Position numbers and translations under genes: made by a program
Assembly (NCBI GenBank): GCA_034401795.1
Contig: CM067370.1
Coordinates: 67,701,188-67,765,187 of the forward strand
Origin: Chaetoderma sp. LZ-2023a
Lineage: Eukaryota > Mollusca > Caudofoveata > Chaetodermatida > Chaetodermatidae
Length of the DNA: 64,000 nt
Direction: 5' to 3'
The notes under the pieces: generated by a model
What the model saw: the letters and a program-made list of their open reading frames with translations, nothing else
Database searches by the model: none
What the model was told of the DNA's origin: nothing
Shown: piece by piece, positions 12,512-24,882 of the stretch
Numbering within the stretch: the stretch's first letter is position 1
How the letters are laid out: each line of letters opens with the position of its first letter

Positions 12512-12916
12512 ATTGGCTTCTTTCCAGGCTTGGGGAACAACACTGTCATTGAATGACTTGCTAAAGACAATCCACAATGGTTTGCTTAGCTCTTGTGCCA
12601 GTTCCACTAAGATCCATGGGTGCATTCCATCTGGTCCAGGTGATTTTAAGACATTTAGCGCCTTCAATTTCTTGGTCACGTCTTCCTCACTGAATGCAAT
12701 TTTCTCTAGTGGTTGCACGTTACAGCTTTCGAAGTTAGACGTGTTAAGAATGTCTTCATTGGTAAAGGCGCTGCTGAAGAATTTATTCAAGACCTCAGGT
12801 TTATCTTTATTCGATGATACCATAGTTCCATTTTCATCTTCAAGGTCGGCTACACTGGCTTTCATTTTCAGCTTACATCTGGCATAAGCATAAAAACCCT
12901 TTGTATTTTGTATCAC
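12512..12916 (-). pseudogene. LINE reverse transcriptase, N-terminal fragment
   Basis: The frame contains KGFYAYARCK, FFSSAFTNED, LNVLKSPGPDGMHPWILVEL and SVVPQAWKEAN. The K-S-P-G-P-D-G block is RT block 1 of CR1/L2-type LINEs, and the V-P-x-x-W-K-x-A-N block normally precedes the catalytic core. The frame runs into Gypsy gag sequence at 12511, so the YxDD core is absent. Confidence 0.8.
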
Positions 12917-13078
12917 ATCACTGGCAATTTTCTTCTTTCATAGCTTTACAAAATGCTCACTTTGCCTGGTTTCTTGCTTTTGCATATTCTGTGTAATCCT
13001 TGGCTGCCCATGTTCTCATGTACTTTCCGAACGCCATTCAGGTTTTTTTCTCGTCTTGTTTAGACATTGTTCGTTTGT

Positions 13079-13810
13079 CTACAAGTGTTTTAGATCCTTT
13101 GACTGTTCAGCACATATTTTTGGAATAGTTTTACTTGCAGCATCTATCACCCAGTTTGAGAAAATGTCCCAGCTGTTTTCAACATTTAGGTCTGCTAGGT
13201 CCTTTGTCCAGCTGTAGCTTGACACTATCTCCCTCATTTGGACGCACTCACCTTTCACGTAGTTAAATTTTGACACTTGTTCTCCTTCCATATCTGAATA
13301 ACAGATAAGTTTAAAACTAAGTATAGCATGATGACTTTTGCCATGGGGGGGGGGAGGGGCTTCGTGAACTAAGTCTGTTATCATGCCTTCTTCGTTTGAC
13401 AGGATTAAGTCCAGAACATTTGATCTTTGCTCTCCTCTAAATTGCGTAGGCATGGTAACGTGCTGATACAGAAATACATCCCATGGTGCATCCATGAATG
13501 CAGAGGCTTTGAGATTTGGATCAGATGATGATATTGCCTCAGCCCAGTCAATTTCTGGGTAATTGAAATCACCGGTGATGAGCAGGTGTGTACACTTTCT
13601 GTTTGCGGCTATTTGTTGGACTTCCTCATTGAGAGTCTCGTTGTTTTCACTTGAGCTATTTGGTGATCTATATACACAACCAATAAGTAAACAATCTTTT
13701 TTATTCAATTTTACCTCACACCATATGCTCTCTATGAATTTACAGGATTCCACTATTTTGCTCGGAGCAGCCTCCAGTCCATTTTATGTATATATGACCA
13801 TGCCTCTACT
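13079..13810 (-). pseudogene. LINE apurinic-like endonuclease, C-terminal two-thirds
   Basis: Frame 13079-13753, extended upstream past a stop (MVIYT, stop, NGLEAAPSK), contains the endonuclease blocks in order: IWCEVKL, LLIGCVYRSPNSS, LLITGDFNYPEIDW, RSNVLDLILSN and GKSHHAILSF. The enzyme would nick target DNA for target-primed reverse transcription. The final catalytic S-D-H reads S-H-H, so the catalytic Asp is lost. A G-run (13346-13356 region) adds poly-Pro to the frame. Confidence 0.75.
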
Positions 13811-14026
13811 TGCCGAGCTGAGTTTGTCGAAGGCATTGTACCCTTCCAGCTGGATTTCTGATGCTTGAACAGCGGTTCAACAATTTTTTGGCAGAGTCTC
13901 TGTCAAGCAAATTATGTCAGGTTCAAAGAGCGTAATAACGTTTTTTAATTCTGCCTATTTATTCAACAAATTATCAAGATTAGAGTATATACAATTCAAC
14001 TTGCTCTGTTGCTTAGTGGTTGGTTG

Positions 14027-15545
14027 CTATGCTACATTCTCAGTTTGTTGGGTCTCTGCTCTCGTCTTTACTACTTCTTTCTTTCTCCTGCTTCTTGATG
14101 CATTAATGACTTTTCCCACATGAATCTTCCAATCTGATGCTTCCCATTTGCTAATTGACCCCTGCCTGCGTCTGTCTCGGTCCATGATCAGTTCCTTCAT
14201 GTCCTGCCTCTCCATTGGTGTCAACTCTTTCTTGATCCAAACTTTCTTCAATGTTTCATCATCACATTCCAATATCTTCTTGGTCACTCGTAGTGCATGT
14301 GTGTGGTCCTCATCAGTTGACATGATCATTTTGAGTCGACGTGTGCCATCTCCTTTTTTACCCAAGCGGCTTACCGTCTCAAAATTGATGCTAATCTCTT
14401 AAATATTATCATAGTCTCTTTATCAGGTCTTCATCATGTTTGATCCTTTGATCTACTTCTTCACTTTCACTTTCAGGAAGGTTGACGATTATGAGGTTGC
14501 GTTTCCTGGCTTCTTGCTCGATGAGCTCTCTGGTACTCTGTCTTGTCACCTCAGCAATATTTAGACTCGTTTACGTTTTTATTTCCTCGTTTATCTTCTG
14601 CTGTTCTTCTCTAAAAACATTCATGTCAGACCTAACTTGGGTAATATCCTTCTCGACTGTTGTGATCCTTCCTTCTAATTCTGCCTTGAGTGCTTCCATA
14701 TGCATTTTGCATTTTTCCTGAATTAGGTTATCAGACTTCACTGGACTCATAGCTGACTCATTACACTCGACACAATACCAATGTATGAGTAAGGTGTCAT
14801 TAGAGAGGACTTCATACTCTTTGTCAGACAGCCCATCATATTTGATCCTTTGATCTACTTCTTCACTTTCACTTTCAGGAAGGTTGACGATTATGAGGTT
14901 GCATTTCCTGGCTTCTAGCTCGATGAGCTATCTGGTACTCTGTCTTGTCACCTCAGCAATATTTAGACTTGATGACGTTTTTATTTCCTTGTTTATCTTC
15001 TGCTATTCTTCCCTAAAAATATTCATGTCAGACTTAACTTGGGTAACATCCTTCTCGACTGTTGTGATCCTTCCTTCTAATTCTGCCTTGAGTGCTTCCA
15101 TATGCATTTTGGATTTCTCCTCAATTAGGTTATCAGACTTCACTGGACTCATAGCTGACACGTTACACTCGACACAATACCAATGCATGAGTAAGGTGTC
15201 ATTAAAGAGGACTTCATACTCTTTGCCAGACAGGCCTGGGCTGCTTACGCATAACCACTTCTCACACCTTTCACATTTGACAAGCTTACCTGTATCGGAG
15301 GTAAACACATTCTGGCCAATCTTGCATTCTAGGGATTCACTTGGACCTTTACTACTACATGGGGCAGATGTGGTTCCTTGTTTGCCGGTTGCACTGTCTG
15401 GTTTACGCAGATGCAGCGGGAAACCCCTCACCCCAGTGGATGTCCTTGCTTGGTAGGCATACTTGGCCTCCGGCAATAGTATGCAATGTGAATTAACAGA
15501 GTAAACAATAACAAGAATTTGTGCAAGTTCCACACTGCCACACAA
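14027..15545 (-). pseudogene. LINE ORF1 with finger and coiled coil, internally duplicated
   Basis: From 15545 the minus strand encodes a cysteine-rich finger (VKCERCEKWLCVSSPGLSG ... MHWYCVEC), then a charged coiled-coil segment (HMEALKAELEGRITTVEKDV), and further down a basic segment ending TRAETQQTENVA (14027-14365) with ELTPMERQDMKELIMDRDRR. The architecture matches the PHD-finger ORF1 of CR1-type LINEs, an RNA-binding chaperone. A 401-bp segment is tandemly duplicated inside it (see 14441-15242), which breaks the frame. Confidence 0.7.
14441..15242 (-). repeat. 401-bp tandem duplication inside LINE ORF1
   Basis: TGATCCTTTGATCTACTTCT begins at 14441 and again at 14842, and the following ~400 bp of the two units match with scattered differences (for example TTGCGTTTCC against TTGCATTTCC). 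The second unit continues into unique ORF1 sequence (GACAGGCCTGGGCTGC). The difference level suggests that the duplication is not recent. Confidence 0.85.
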
Positions 15546-17068
<1,523 letters not shown>

Positions 17069-17285
17069 TAGGCCTACGTAGTACCTTTATTTAATATTTT
17101 TATCTCGCCATAGTCATGACGGTATCCAGTCAACTCGTCCTACATACCAACTCGTCCTACTTTTTACTCGTCCTAATTCCAACCCGTCCTAAGTCAACTC
17201 GTCCTAAAAATAATATAGCTATTATTTTAGGACGGGTTTACTTAGTCTTAAGTAATTATTAGGGCGAGACCTTACCTTTATCACA

Positions 17286-17403
17286 GGAGTCTGCCGTTTT
17301 AGATAATACGAAGACACGGTAGAACTATACTATGTATAATATAGTGCTACTGTGCTTTCGTATTTGTAGTTTTAGCGGTTTCATATCTAAAACGGCAGAC
17401 TTC
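17286..17403. repeat. 118-bp hairpin element
   Basis: GTCTGCCGTTTTAGATA near 17290 and TATCTAAAACGGCAGAC near 17385-17401 form a 17-bp perfect inverted repeat; inner parts (AATACGAA...TTCGTATT, CACGGTAG...CTACTGTG) extend the fold. It has the size and shape of a small foldback MITE nested in the 17.1-18.8 kb element. Confidence 0.7.
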
Positions 17404-18012
17404 TGTATAATTAAAGCTGATAATTGTATGATTGCAGTTGTGCCTACGGCGGAATAGCCTATGTCGCCAAATAGCCATATGAGCAACTGCACCAATATTG
17501 TTACCAGCGTAGTTGTGGTAGTAGTATCAACGTTTTGCCTTGGCTGTAGCAATACTGTAATAAACAGATTACAATTTTCTACAGCCTATGCTAAAATTTG
17601 AATACTATTACAACAGCTTTGCCGAATCTTTCCTACGAGTCTTTATAGCTAAGTGTAGCCATCTTGAGAATAAATAAACATATTTTAGATCTTAACATTA
17701 CTGTAAAATCACACCAATTGATTTTTATGATTTTGACAGTCAACAAAATTGATTGATCTGATTTTATGGTAACATTTAGCTTTAAAATATCTAAATTTTC
17801 TGGATCGAGCTCAGTTTTGAAATAAAACAAGAATCTGAAAAAGCCTAAAATGTGTCTGTTATGGACCAAAGAGAATTACAGACTGATGAATTCTTAGCAA
17901 CAAACAGAACTTGGCTTTCAGAACTAGAAATAGCAACATTCGTAATTTCCAAATATTTTGGCAATTAACCAATTCCATTCAGAATCTCCATATATGTGTA
18001 GCTCTGGTACAT

Positions 18013-18436
18013 CCATCTTGTGAACCACCTGGCCAAGTGGTTCTTGTATTGTCACCACCAGACATTAGTATTATGCACCCATCTTGTGAACCACGTGGCC
18101 AAGTGGGTCTTGTATTGTCACCACCAGACATTAGTATTATACACCAATCTTGTGAACCACCTGGCTAAGTGGTTCTTGTATTGTCACCACCAGACATTAG
18201 TATTATATACCCATCTTGTGAACCACCTGGCCAAGTGGTTCTTGTATTGTCACCACAAGACATTAGTATTATACACCCATCTTGTGAACCACCGACACCC
18301 ATCTTGTGAACCACCTGGCCACGTGGTTCTTGTATTGTCACCACCAAACATTAGTATTATACACCCATCTTGTGAACCACCTGACTAAGTGGTTCTTGTA
18401 TTGTGACGACCAGGCATTTGCCTTATACAGCTTGTG
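18013..18436. repeat. 66-bp tandem repeat with palindromic core
   Basis: CATCTTGTGAACC recurs at 18014, 18080, 18146 (one change), 18212, 18278, 18300 and 18366, giving a 66-bp period with one 22-bp short unit. Each unit carries a near-perfect palindrome, ACCACCTGGCCAAGTGGT. Open frames across it are a by-product of the period being divisible by three. Confidence 0.9.
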
Positions 18437-18635
18437 GATCACACTGCCTGCGGTTCTTATTATATTATTCAATCAATCAATCAATCACGCACAATTGACA
18501 ATTAATTACGAAGTATTCTGGAAATTTTTTATTATAATATATTCGCTCTTTATCTTTCCGTGACTGCCTAAATTCTCTTTCACACATCAATCATATTGCA
18601 TCGTCATTCTCACGTTATTACGCAGCCAATCCGTA

Positions 18636-18803
18636 CCACTTTTTAAGTCAACCCGGCCCATTTGCCAACCCGTACCACTTGTTAAGTCGACTCGTCCTAG
18701 ATAAAAACGGGACGACTTGACCCTTTTAGAAATTGTGACGGGTTGGCCAAATTTTTAGGACGGGTTGACTTAAAAAGTGGTACGGGTTGGTAATTAGGAC
18801 GAG
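18636..18803. repeat. Long palindrome at the right end of the 1.7-kb element
   Basis: CCAATCCGTACCACTTTTTA near 18638 pairs with TAAAAAGTGGTACGGGTTGG near 18771-18790, and the arms continue inward (AAGTCAACCCGGCCC with the complement of AGGACGGGTTGACTT). A strong hairpin or cruciform could form. Confidence 0.75.
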
Positions 18804-18827
18804 TTGACTGGAATTCATCATGACCAT

Positions 18828-20371
18828 ATACCCAATTAAACGGTTACAGGTCGTTTCACCCTTTGCCTGCCGAACCGTGATGATTTGTCATAAAGTGGGT
18901 CATTTTGCACCAATTCCGGCAATTCGGTCTCCAGCCAGCCCAATATCCCACAATTCATTCAATCATTGCGCTTACTAGTGTTTAACGTTAAACCAGAACC
19001 TGTATGATCCGAGTACCGGTTTCTAACAGGGTATAGACAGTTTTGCTGATTGGATAAGAATGTAAATCCTTTTTCAAGAAATGACTTCTATTTAGTAATG
19101 TGCAAATGTTCAGTGAAATAATACATAGTGTGGAGTATCCAGTTTCGGGGCACCTAAGCAGAAATTGCTAATAATTTAATAAATACCATAAATATTTAAA
19201 AATAAATTAGGTTAATTTGTTAGTGACTTTATCCCTTATCCAGCGCCAAGTTAGAAGAAAATCCCTGAAAACAAAATGTCAAAACACAGCGCCATCAGGC
19301 GATGATGTACTTCAAAACAAACAAAAACGATGGTATCCTGTTTCGGTAATACCTGTACAGGCTCACCGAAATTTTAGTTTTTAGACAATACAGCTACCAT
19401 ATAGAGCAAAAAATGCTGAATGTTCGAAGTTGTCAGAATGGGGAAGTGTTTTATTGTCATTTTCTTGTTTTTTCTCGGGTGATGGTGGTGGACATTTTCC
19501 TCAGACTGGAGCTAGTTGTGAGGTCTTGACTAAAGCATCAAATGGAAATATGCAAAAGATATTGAATAATATTATACTGTGCGTATACTCCTTGATTTTG
19601 ATAATGTGCACTGCGCTGTTGACTTTTGAACTATCCTGGCCAGTCTGGATTTTGACATTGGTCACGTGGTTTAAGTAAAACAGATGACGGGGAAGAATTT
19701 GCAATATTTGAAAAAAAAATTTATTTTTTATTTAAAATACAATGCTTTGAAGGCATATGATAAAAAAAGTAATAAGAAAATCAGCAATTTTTTACATGCT
19801 AAAGTTAACTTAGTGCTGACTCAACATTTTAATGTGAATTTTGAGGGGAAACGCGGTAAACGGTACCGATAATTACTGTACTGGTTGATTACAAAATTAT
19901 GACATGAGAACTTGTGTTGTTACACAGCGCATGCGTACCGAAAGCTCACCAAAACTAGAACCTCACCAAAACTGGATATTCTACGATACAGTTTTTAATT
20001 CCTCCGAATAAATTTACTGTGTGTAAATACACATTATCAGTTTTCGGACGTTTTTTGTGTACTTAAGTACCAGTTTCTAACAGGTATGTAAATTCGTTAT
20101 TTATATAGCGACAAGATGGTGATATGACATCACTGTCTATGATATAACAACAGGAGAGTTTGTCAGCAAAAATAATGATACAAACGGCGCTAAAAAGTGC
20201 GCACAAATTAAGTTATTGTAGTAAATCTAGACCTACCGTAGTCGAATTCCACAAATACAGCAGCAACGTCGTTTTCAAAATGAAAATTCTGTATCCTAGT
20301 TTTGTAAAGTAGTAAATCTGTTGTTTAAAATGAGAATAAGGATTGTTATGCATACCATAAAACGTTAAAAT
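18828..20371. other. No gene; possible degenerate element
   Basis: GGAGTATCCAGTTTCGGGG at 19132-19150 resembles the complement of CCTCACCAAAACTGGATATT near 19956-19975, suggesting worn terminal inverted repeats of an 0.85-kb element. GTACCGGTTTCTAACAGG at 19013-19030 recurs with one change at 20067-20084. Short open frames at 19430-19872 show no motif. Confidence 0.35.
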
Positions 20372-21406
20372 TAGGGGTGTGCAATATTATTGGAAAACCG
20401 GTATATTGCAATATGCTGGTCCCACAATACTGTATCGCAATACAGCAGTGACATGGCAATATATTGCAATATTTTTTTATAGTCATTTAATTGGACAAAG
20501 CAAGACTATAGTCTCTGAATGTGCTTTCTGCAAATAGTAGAGTAAGTAGTACTAATTGTAGAGGGCAAGAAAGGACAAGCTAAGTATTAGAGATTTGTAG
20601 GAACATTCATTGACCACTGACCAAGACAGACAAGACACAGAGGCATCAAATCAGCTTGCTTGTCTGTTCTACATATACATGTACTTGAACTTATTTCTAC
20701 ATCTCTTTCATAGGCCTACGAGTGACTTTAGAGCATTCCTGTCTTTGATTCTATCCCTGTAAGAACATGGGTGATGGACTATGTCAGCCAGATAGACATG
20801 ATAGAGGTGAAGAGAGTGAGCTGTATCTGATTAACAGCATACTGGTATAAAGTTGTAAAACCATGTAAATTGAAACTGAATTATTGTGATCTCAAGAGCA
20901 ATGGTAGACAACTAGACATGACTTAGAAAATGGCATTGATGGTGTCTCGGAAAAATGTTATGTAGTGAAAACTTTTAACTTTCAAACTGAGGATTTACAT
21001 TCTTTGCCTTCAAAACTGATGTCTATATTTAAGAAATAAAAAATCCATTAGAAGAGCTGACTACGCTCAAAATTTTGCAGACATGTCCCATTCTGATTCA
21101 TTGATGTCTTACACTTTAAGCATGTTCAACATGTTTGAATCACTGAGTGGAAGAGGGGTGTCATGTGATTTTCTGAATGTCTGCAATGTAATGGCGGAGA
21201 AAAATATGTATGCTATCTACCTGTATCTAAAATTTAAATATAATGGAAAGAATAATAACTTAACTGCAATTTTCAGAATTACTAGAAGTACTAGCCATCA
21301 ATTTCACAATTAGTATTCCACCCAATATATTGCAATACATATCGCAATACATGGAAAGATATTGCAATATATTGCAATACAAAATTTCAGGCAATACCCA
21401 CCCCTA
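20372..21406. mobile_element. hAT-type non-autonomous transposon (1,035 bp)
   Basis: Ends TAGGGGTGTGCAATA (left) and the complement of CAATACCCACCCCTA (right: TAGGGGTGGGTATTG). It is flanked by a perfect 8-bp duplication GTTAAAAT at 20364-20371 and 21407-21414, the signature of hAT transposition. Both ends are rich in ATATTGCAATAT-like palindromes. No transposase frame is present, so movement would need a transposase from elsewhere. Confidence 0.88.
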
Positions 21407-21596
21407 GTTAAAATTATTTTATTTTTTATCATATATAGAAACTGTGGGTGTGTTTGGATCAATCTAGATTTGAAAACAATATAAGCACCCCATACCCCTT
21501 CGACGCATCCGTAGAAAATAATTATTGTTATCTTGGTCGTCTGAATCTGTGTCGTTTCGCCCCCTATCCCATTCGCACCCATACCGTTATCCTACC

Positions 21597-22621
21597 TAGG
21601 GCTGCGCGATATACCGATACCATATTTAAAACCGATATCCCGCACTGACGGTTTCATAACCGATTATAAAAAATAAATATGGAAAAACCGCATATGAACA
21701 TATTTTCGGTTTTTCCTATCAGGATTGTTAAAAATAAAAGATACTAACGAGCATGAAAAGCGTAATGAATAATAATGGCCAGACTTTCCATTAAGCTACG
21801 TTCGGGGCAACTAATAATTGAACGTGGCCCGAATTGCGCATCTTGTGTAACTCCATGTAACTCGCTGTATGCCGAGAGAAATCAAGCAGCGAATTAATTA
21901 ATAAATATCCACTCGTCTTTTCTCTGATAGTCTCAAATAAATTTGCAATATAAAACACAATACTAACGCGGGAATCTGTCATTGAAATTTGTATCGGGAA
22001 AACATTTCTAAACAACGGCATCCATTTTATATACGTCACCGGCTAATTAACATAATGCAAAGTTGTCCAAAAACTAAATCGACCGAATGCATAAAAATCT
22101 CGCCCAAAAATATAATGCTGAATACATTTTGCTGATTAGGATATATTTGAAAAATTATTACTCAAACCGTTTCTAAAACGTTATCTTCTATACACAATAT
22201 CATATTAACTTATGAAATTCGCGTTCGCAATATTACAGTTAATATATTCTTCAAGGCATGATTTCGTCCTCGGGCCGAATTGGAAATAAAAGAAGAAAGG
22301 GAGATAATTACATCATAATTAATTACAATCACGTTATTAGGCTACGTCTTTTCGCAACCTGTTTTACTGATCTATGATTAATTTTGACAAAATAAACGAT
22401 GTTTATTTAACTGTGCTTAATATTTAGGCGGTCTAATTAATAATTTCACTCACGCGATGATGGATATTATAAGGTATATTAAGCATTAAATGCGTAAAAC
22501 GTTACGACTGTATCAGAGCGTGAAAATACGTTCTGTTTTCGTGCTGTTTTTTATCATTTAAAACCGATATGAAAAGTCATATCGAAACCGATATGGCTGT
22601 AAGCCAAACCGCGCAGCCCTA
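21597..22621. mobile_element. Second hAT-type non-autonomous transposon (1,025 bp)
   Basis: Left end TAGGGCTGCGCGATATACCG, right end the complement of AAACCGCGCAGCCCTA. A perfect 8-bp duplication ATCCTACC flanks it (21589-21596 and 22622-22629). Near both ends are runs of ACCGATAT/ATATCGGT. No transposase frame. Different terminal sequence from the 20.4-21.4 kb element, so a distinct family. Confidence 0.88.
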
Positions 22622-22654
22622 ATCCTACCCATCCCTTCTGATCATATCTGTTGA

Positions 22655-22700
22655 ATATTTTGAAACTAATTTAACTGGCATTATTGTTGATAGCAGTACG
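22655..22700. repeat. Half copy of the palindromic MITE family
   Basis: TTGAATATTTTGAAACTAAT followed by TTAACTGGCATTATTGTTGA matches one arm of the palindromic MITE found repeatedly at 36-53 kb. Confidence 0.4.
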
Positions 22701-22870
22701 CGGAATTATCTTCAGAAAGAAAGATAAGAGTTGGTATTTTAGGACAATGCGCAATGGTATATAGGGTGTGATGGGACGTACGCAGTGGTTATGTCAATAC
22801 AATTTTGAAAACGCACTAAAAGAAAGGATGTATTTATTTACATATATGTACACATTTACATGAATATAAC

Positions 22871-22918
<48 letters not shown>
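22871..22918. repeat. (GTA)n microsatellite
   Basis: Sixteen uninterrupted GTA units. Confidence 0.97.
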
Positions 22919-23084
22919 TTGGACTCAGACATAACTTAATGCAAAAACAAAATGAAACAGACTTAAATATTTTGACGTAAGTTGATTGGAAGACATTAAT
23001 GCTGCCTAAGGGAGCAATGGCTTCCAATCAAATTAAGTCCAAAATATTCAATATAACATTTCGACGACGACAATGATAATAACA

Positions 23085-23190
23085 ACAACAACGAAATGAT
23101 GATAACAGCAACAAAATGATGATGATGATGATGATGAAATAATGATATTAATGATGATGATTATGGTGATGATGACAATGACGCCGCCGC
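23085..23190. repeat. Imperfect (GAT/AAC)n microsatellite tract
   Basis: Runs of AAC, GAT and related triplets; the purest part is GATGATGATGATGATGAT near 23117. Confidence 0.85.
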
Positions 23191-24108
23191 CGAAGATGAT
23201 GAGTACCTGTTCCACATGTTCGACGCTGCCATCTATCACAAATATCACGTCACGCCGTGCTGAAGATGACAAACTTCCCGATTACACATAATACACAGAT
23301 TCTCCATAGCGACAGTTTCCCCCCCAAAAATGTGTGCTATAGGCTATCTTAACCGACGTAATTTATTTAAATGATGAGAAGCGATATGAAAGTAAGACGT
23401 TATGGATTGTTCAACTGGAAGTCGAATATTATATAGGAGATTGGTGTCAGCAATTTTCAAAGAAAAACGAACTGACCGCATTCAGTTGTTTGATCATGAT
23501 TGGAAATCGGATATTAATAACGTTTGGATTCTGAACTCAATTGTAATTAGATGATATGCATAACCTAACATTGTAGGATTATGGCGCCTGAACGTCACTC
23601 ATCCCGGTGCCTGAGTAAGTTTTCCCGAATACGTTTATACATTGGCATGGTTTTCTGGTTCAATTATGCCGCCTGAAGATTACTTATTATTCACAAAATA
23701 TACTGTATACAGCTTGTAGTCCATACATTTACAACTGCACTAAATCATCTGCATTGCCTTTCATCCATCCATCCATCCCCCAGCCTGTCCGTCCGTCAGT
23801 CTGCGAGCCCGTCCATCCACCATACCCATCTTATCTGCCATCCATGCATCCATCCATCAACACATTTAGACAGCTTTATCGGAAATGAGATGGACAGATA
23901 GACTGACGAATGGCCGGATTGATGGGTGGGCGGGTGAATGAATATCATTTAAGATTTTACAACCATACCTAACAGCGAGAAATGATAGCACGCAAATGCG
24001 CACTAAGTAAATCAATAAAACTAGTTTATTTAGTGTAGAATATACTCATCTTTGTTTCCGTCTGTCAGTTGGTAGGTTGGTCTGTCAAATTCTTTTTAGC
24101 CCTTTCAC
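23191..24108. other. No gene; degenerate CATC-rich tract
   Basis: Non-coding. A degenerate CCAT/CATC tract occupies about 23760-23880 (TCCATCCATCCATC). Confidence 0.4.
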
Positions 24109-24109
24109 G

Positions 24110-24260
24110 CCGAAGCCGGCAAAAACGGCCTCTAGTGTTCTTGGGGAATGTCCATTTGCAGGCCAAGATAAGACTATTTTTGACAATTTCACCACTGCAA
24201 TGATGGGCTCTCAACCAAGCCCGCCATTCCAGTGCTAAATTTTCAAAAATATCTTCAATT
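24110..24260. repeat. Foldback repeat ('CATTCCAGTG' family), copy 1
   Basis: AATGTCCATTTGCAGGCCA, then CACCACTGCAATGA ... CAACCAAGCCCGCCATTCCA GTG: the arms around the central AACCAAGCC are complementary. Similar units occur at 48200-48360 and 51250-51420. Confidence 0.55.
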
Positions 24261-24283
24261 AAAAAAAATTTGATGAATGAATA

Positions 24284-24366
24284 TATATCAGGCCTAGCTG
24301 TATCAGAAGTAATAGAATGGTGAGTATTGTTAGATCTCGGAGAAAGGGAAATTGAAATTTCCTTCA
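24284..24366 (+). mobile_element. DIRS right terminal repeat fragment
   Basis: From TATCAGAAGTAATAGAATGG through GAGTATTGTTAGATCTCGG to AATTTCCTTCAT this is nearly identical to the right end of the DIRS element at 32730-32796, including the right-specific extension. It is an isolated end lying only 1.5 kb from that element. Confidence 0.75.
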
Positions 24367-24390
24367 TTCCATGTCAAATCAACGCACTAA

Positions 24391-24870
24391 GATGTACTTT
24401 TTTCCTTGACTGTCTCTGATTTAGCTCAAATTTCACACACTTCTGAGTACTTCGGAGAAACAGAGCTGTACAAACTTTTAAGCCTCTCTTTCCCAGTGTC
24501 TGAGATATGGGTCAGCAAAGTTTGACCAAAATCACACTTGACCGCCAAAATTTTGATGATATTAAATAGTAAATCGCCCATAACTTCCTTATTTATTACC
24601 GTACAGAGCTGATCAATGACTTGTTTTAAAGGGATTTGGAAACACTATCCAATGATATCATTCATTTCTTTCTATGAGATAATACAAAAATATTGATTTT
24701 ATCTGACCTTGGGTGACCTTTGACATTACCTACACCGGAGTGCCTCGTCAGACGAAGGAAATCTTGATGTCATTTGATAGAGTCATCTATCCTTTTGAAT
24801 TAGTGGGCAATGCAGGGTTTATAGAGATATAGTCTGTTTAGTCAATGACGTATACAACTTCATCGCTATA
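24391..24870 (+). repeat. Interspersed repeat with inverted partner at 34790-35330
   Basis: Matching blocks in opposite orientation include AAAATTTTGATGATATTAAA with TTTAATATCATCAAAATTTT, the stretch around TATCTGACCTTGGGTGACC with its complement, and AGTCATCTATCCTTT with AAAGGATAGATAACT. No coding potential seen. Confidence 0.7.
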
Positions 24871-24882
24871 GGTGTACATTTT

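Larger units (their letters stand above)
12512..15545 (-). mobile_element. CR1/L2-type LINE, 3'-truncated
   Basis: Read on the minus strand this contains ORF1 (15545 to about 14027), the endonuclease (about 13810 to 13079) and the first part of the RT (12916 to 12512) in the order expected for a non-LTR retrotransposon. It ends abruptly inside RT at 12512. Loss of the 3' side is the opposite of the usual 5' truncation, so it arose by deletion or rearrangement rather than incomplete reverse transcription. All frames carry stops or shifts. Confidence 0.8.
17111..18827. mobile_element. 1.7-kb element with 33-bp inverted ends and CGTCCTA motif arrays
   Basis: The left end (from 17111, ATAGTCATGACGGTATCC then AGTCAACTCGTCCTA) and the reverse complement of the right end (ATGGTCATGATGAATTCC then AGTCAACTCGTCCTA) agree at about 28 of 33 bases. 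Inside the left end the motif AACTCGTCCTA/AACCCGTCCTA recurs about five times; the right end is a long palindrome. No transposase is present. It is a non-autonomous DNA-transposon-like element, superfamily not determined; no target duplication is obvious. Confidence 0.65.

Noticed and set aside
18020..18388. 122-codon repetitive frame over the 66-bp array
   Set aside because: Open only because 66 is a multiple of three; both strands and other frames are open too.
19013..20084. 18-bp direct repeat (GTACCGGTTTCTAACAGG, one change) as a target duplication of a ~1-kb element
   Set aside because: Longer than usual target duplications, and no terminal inverted repeats lie immediately inside it.
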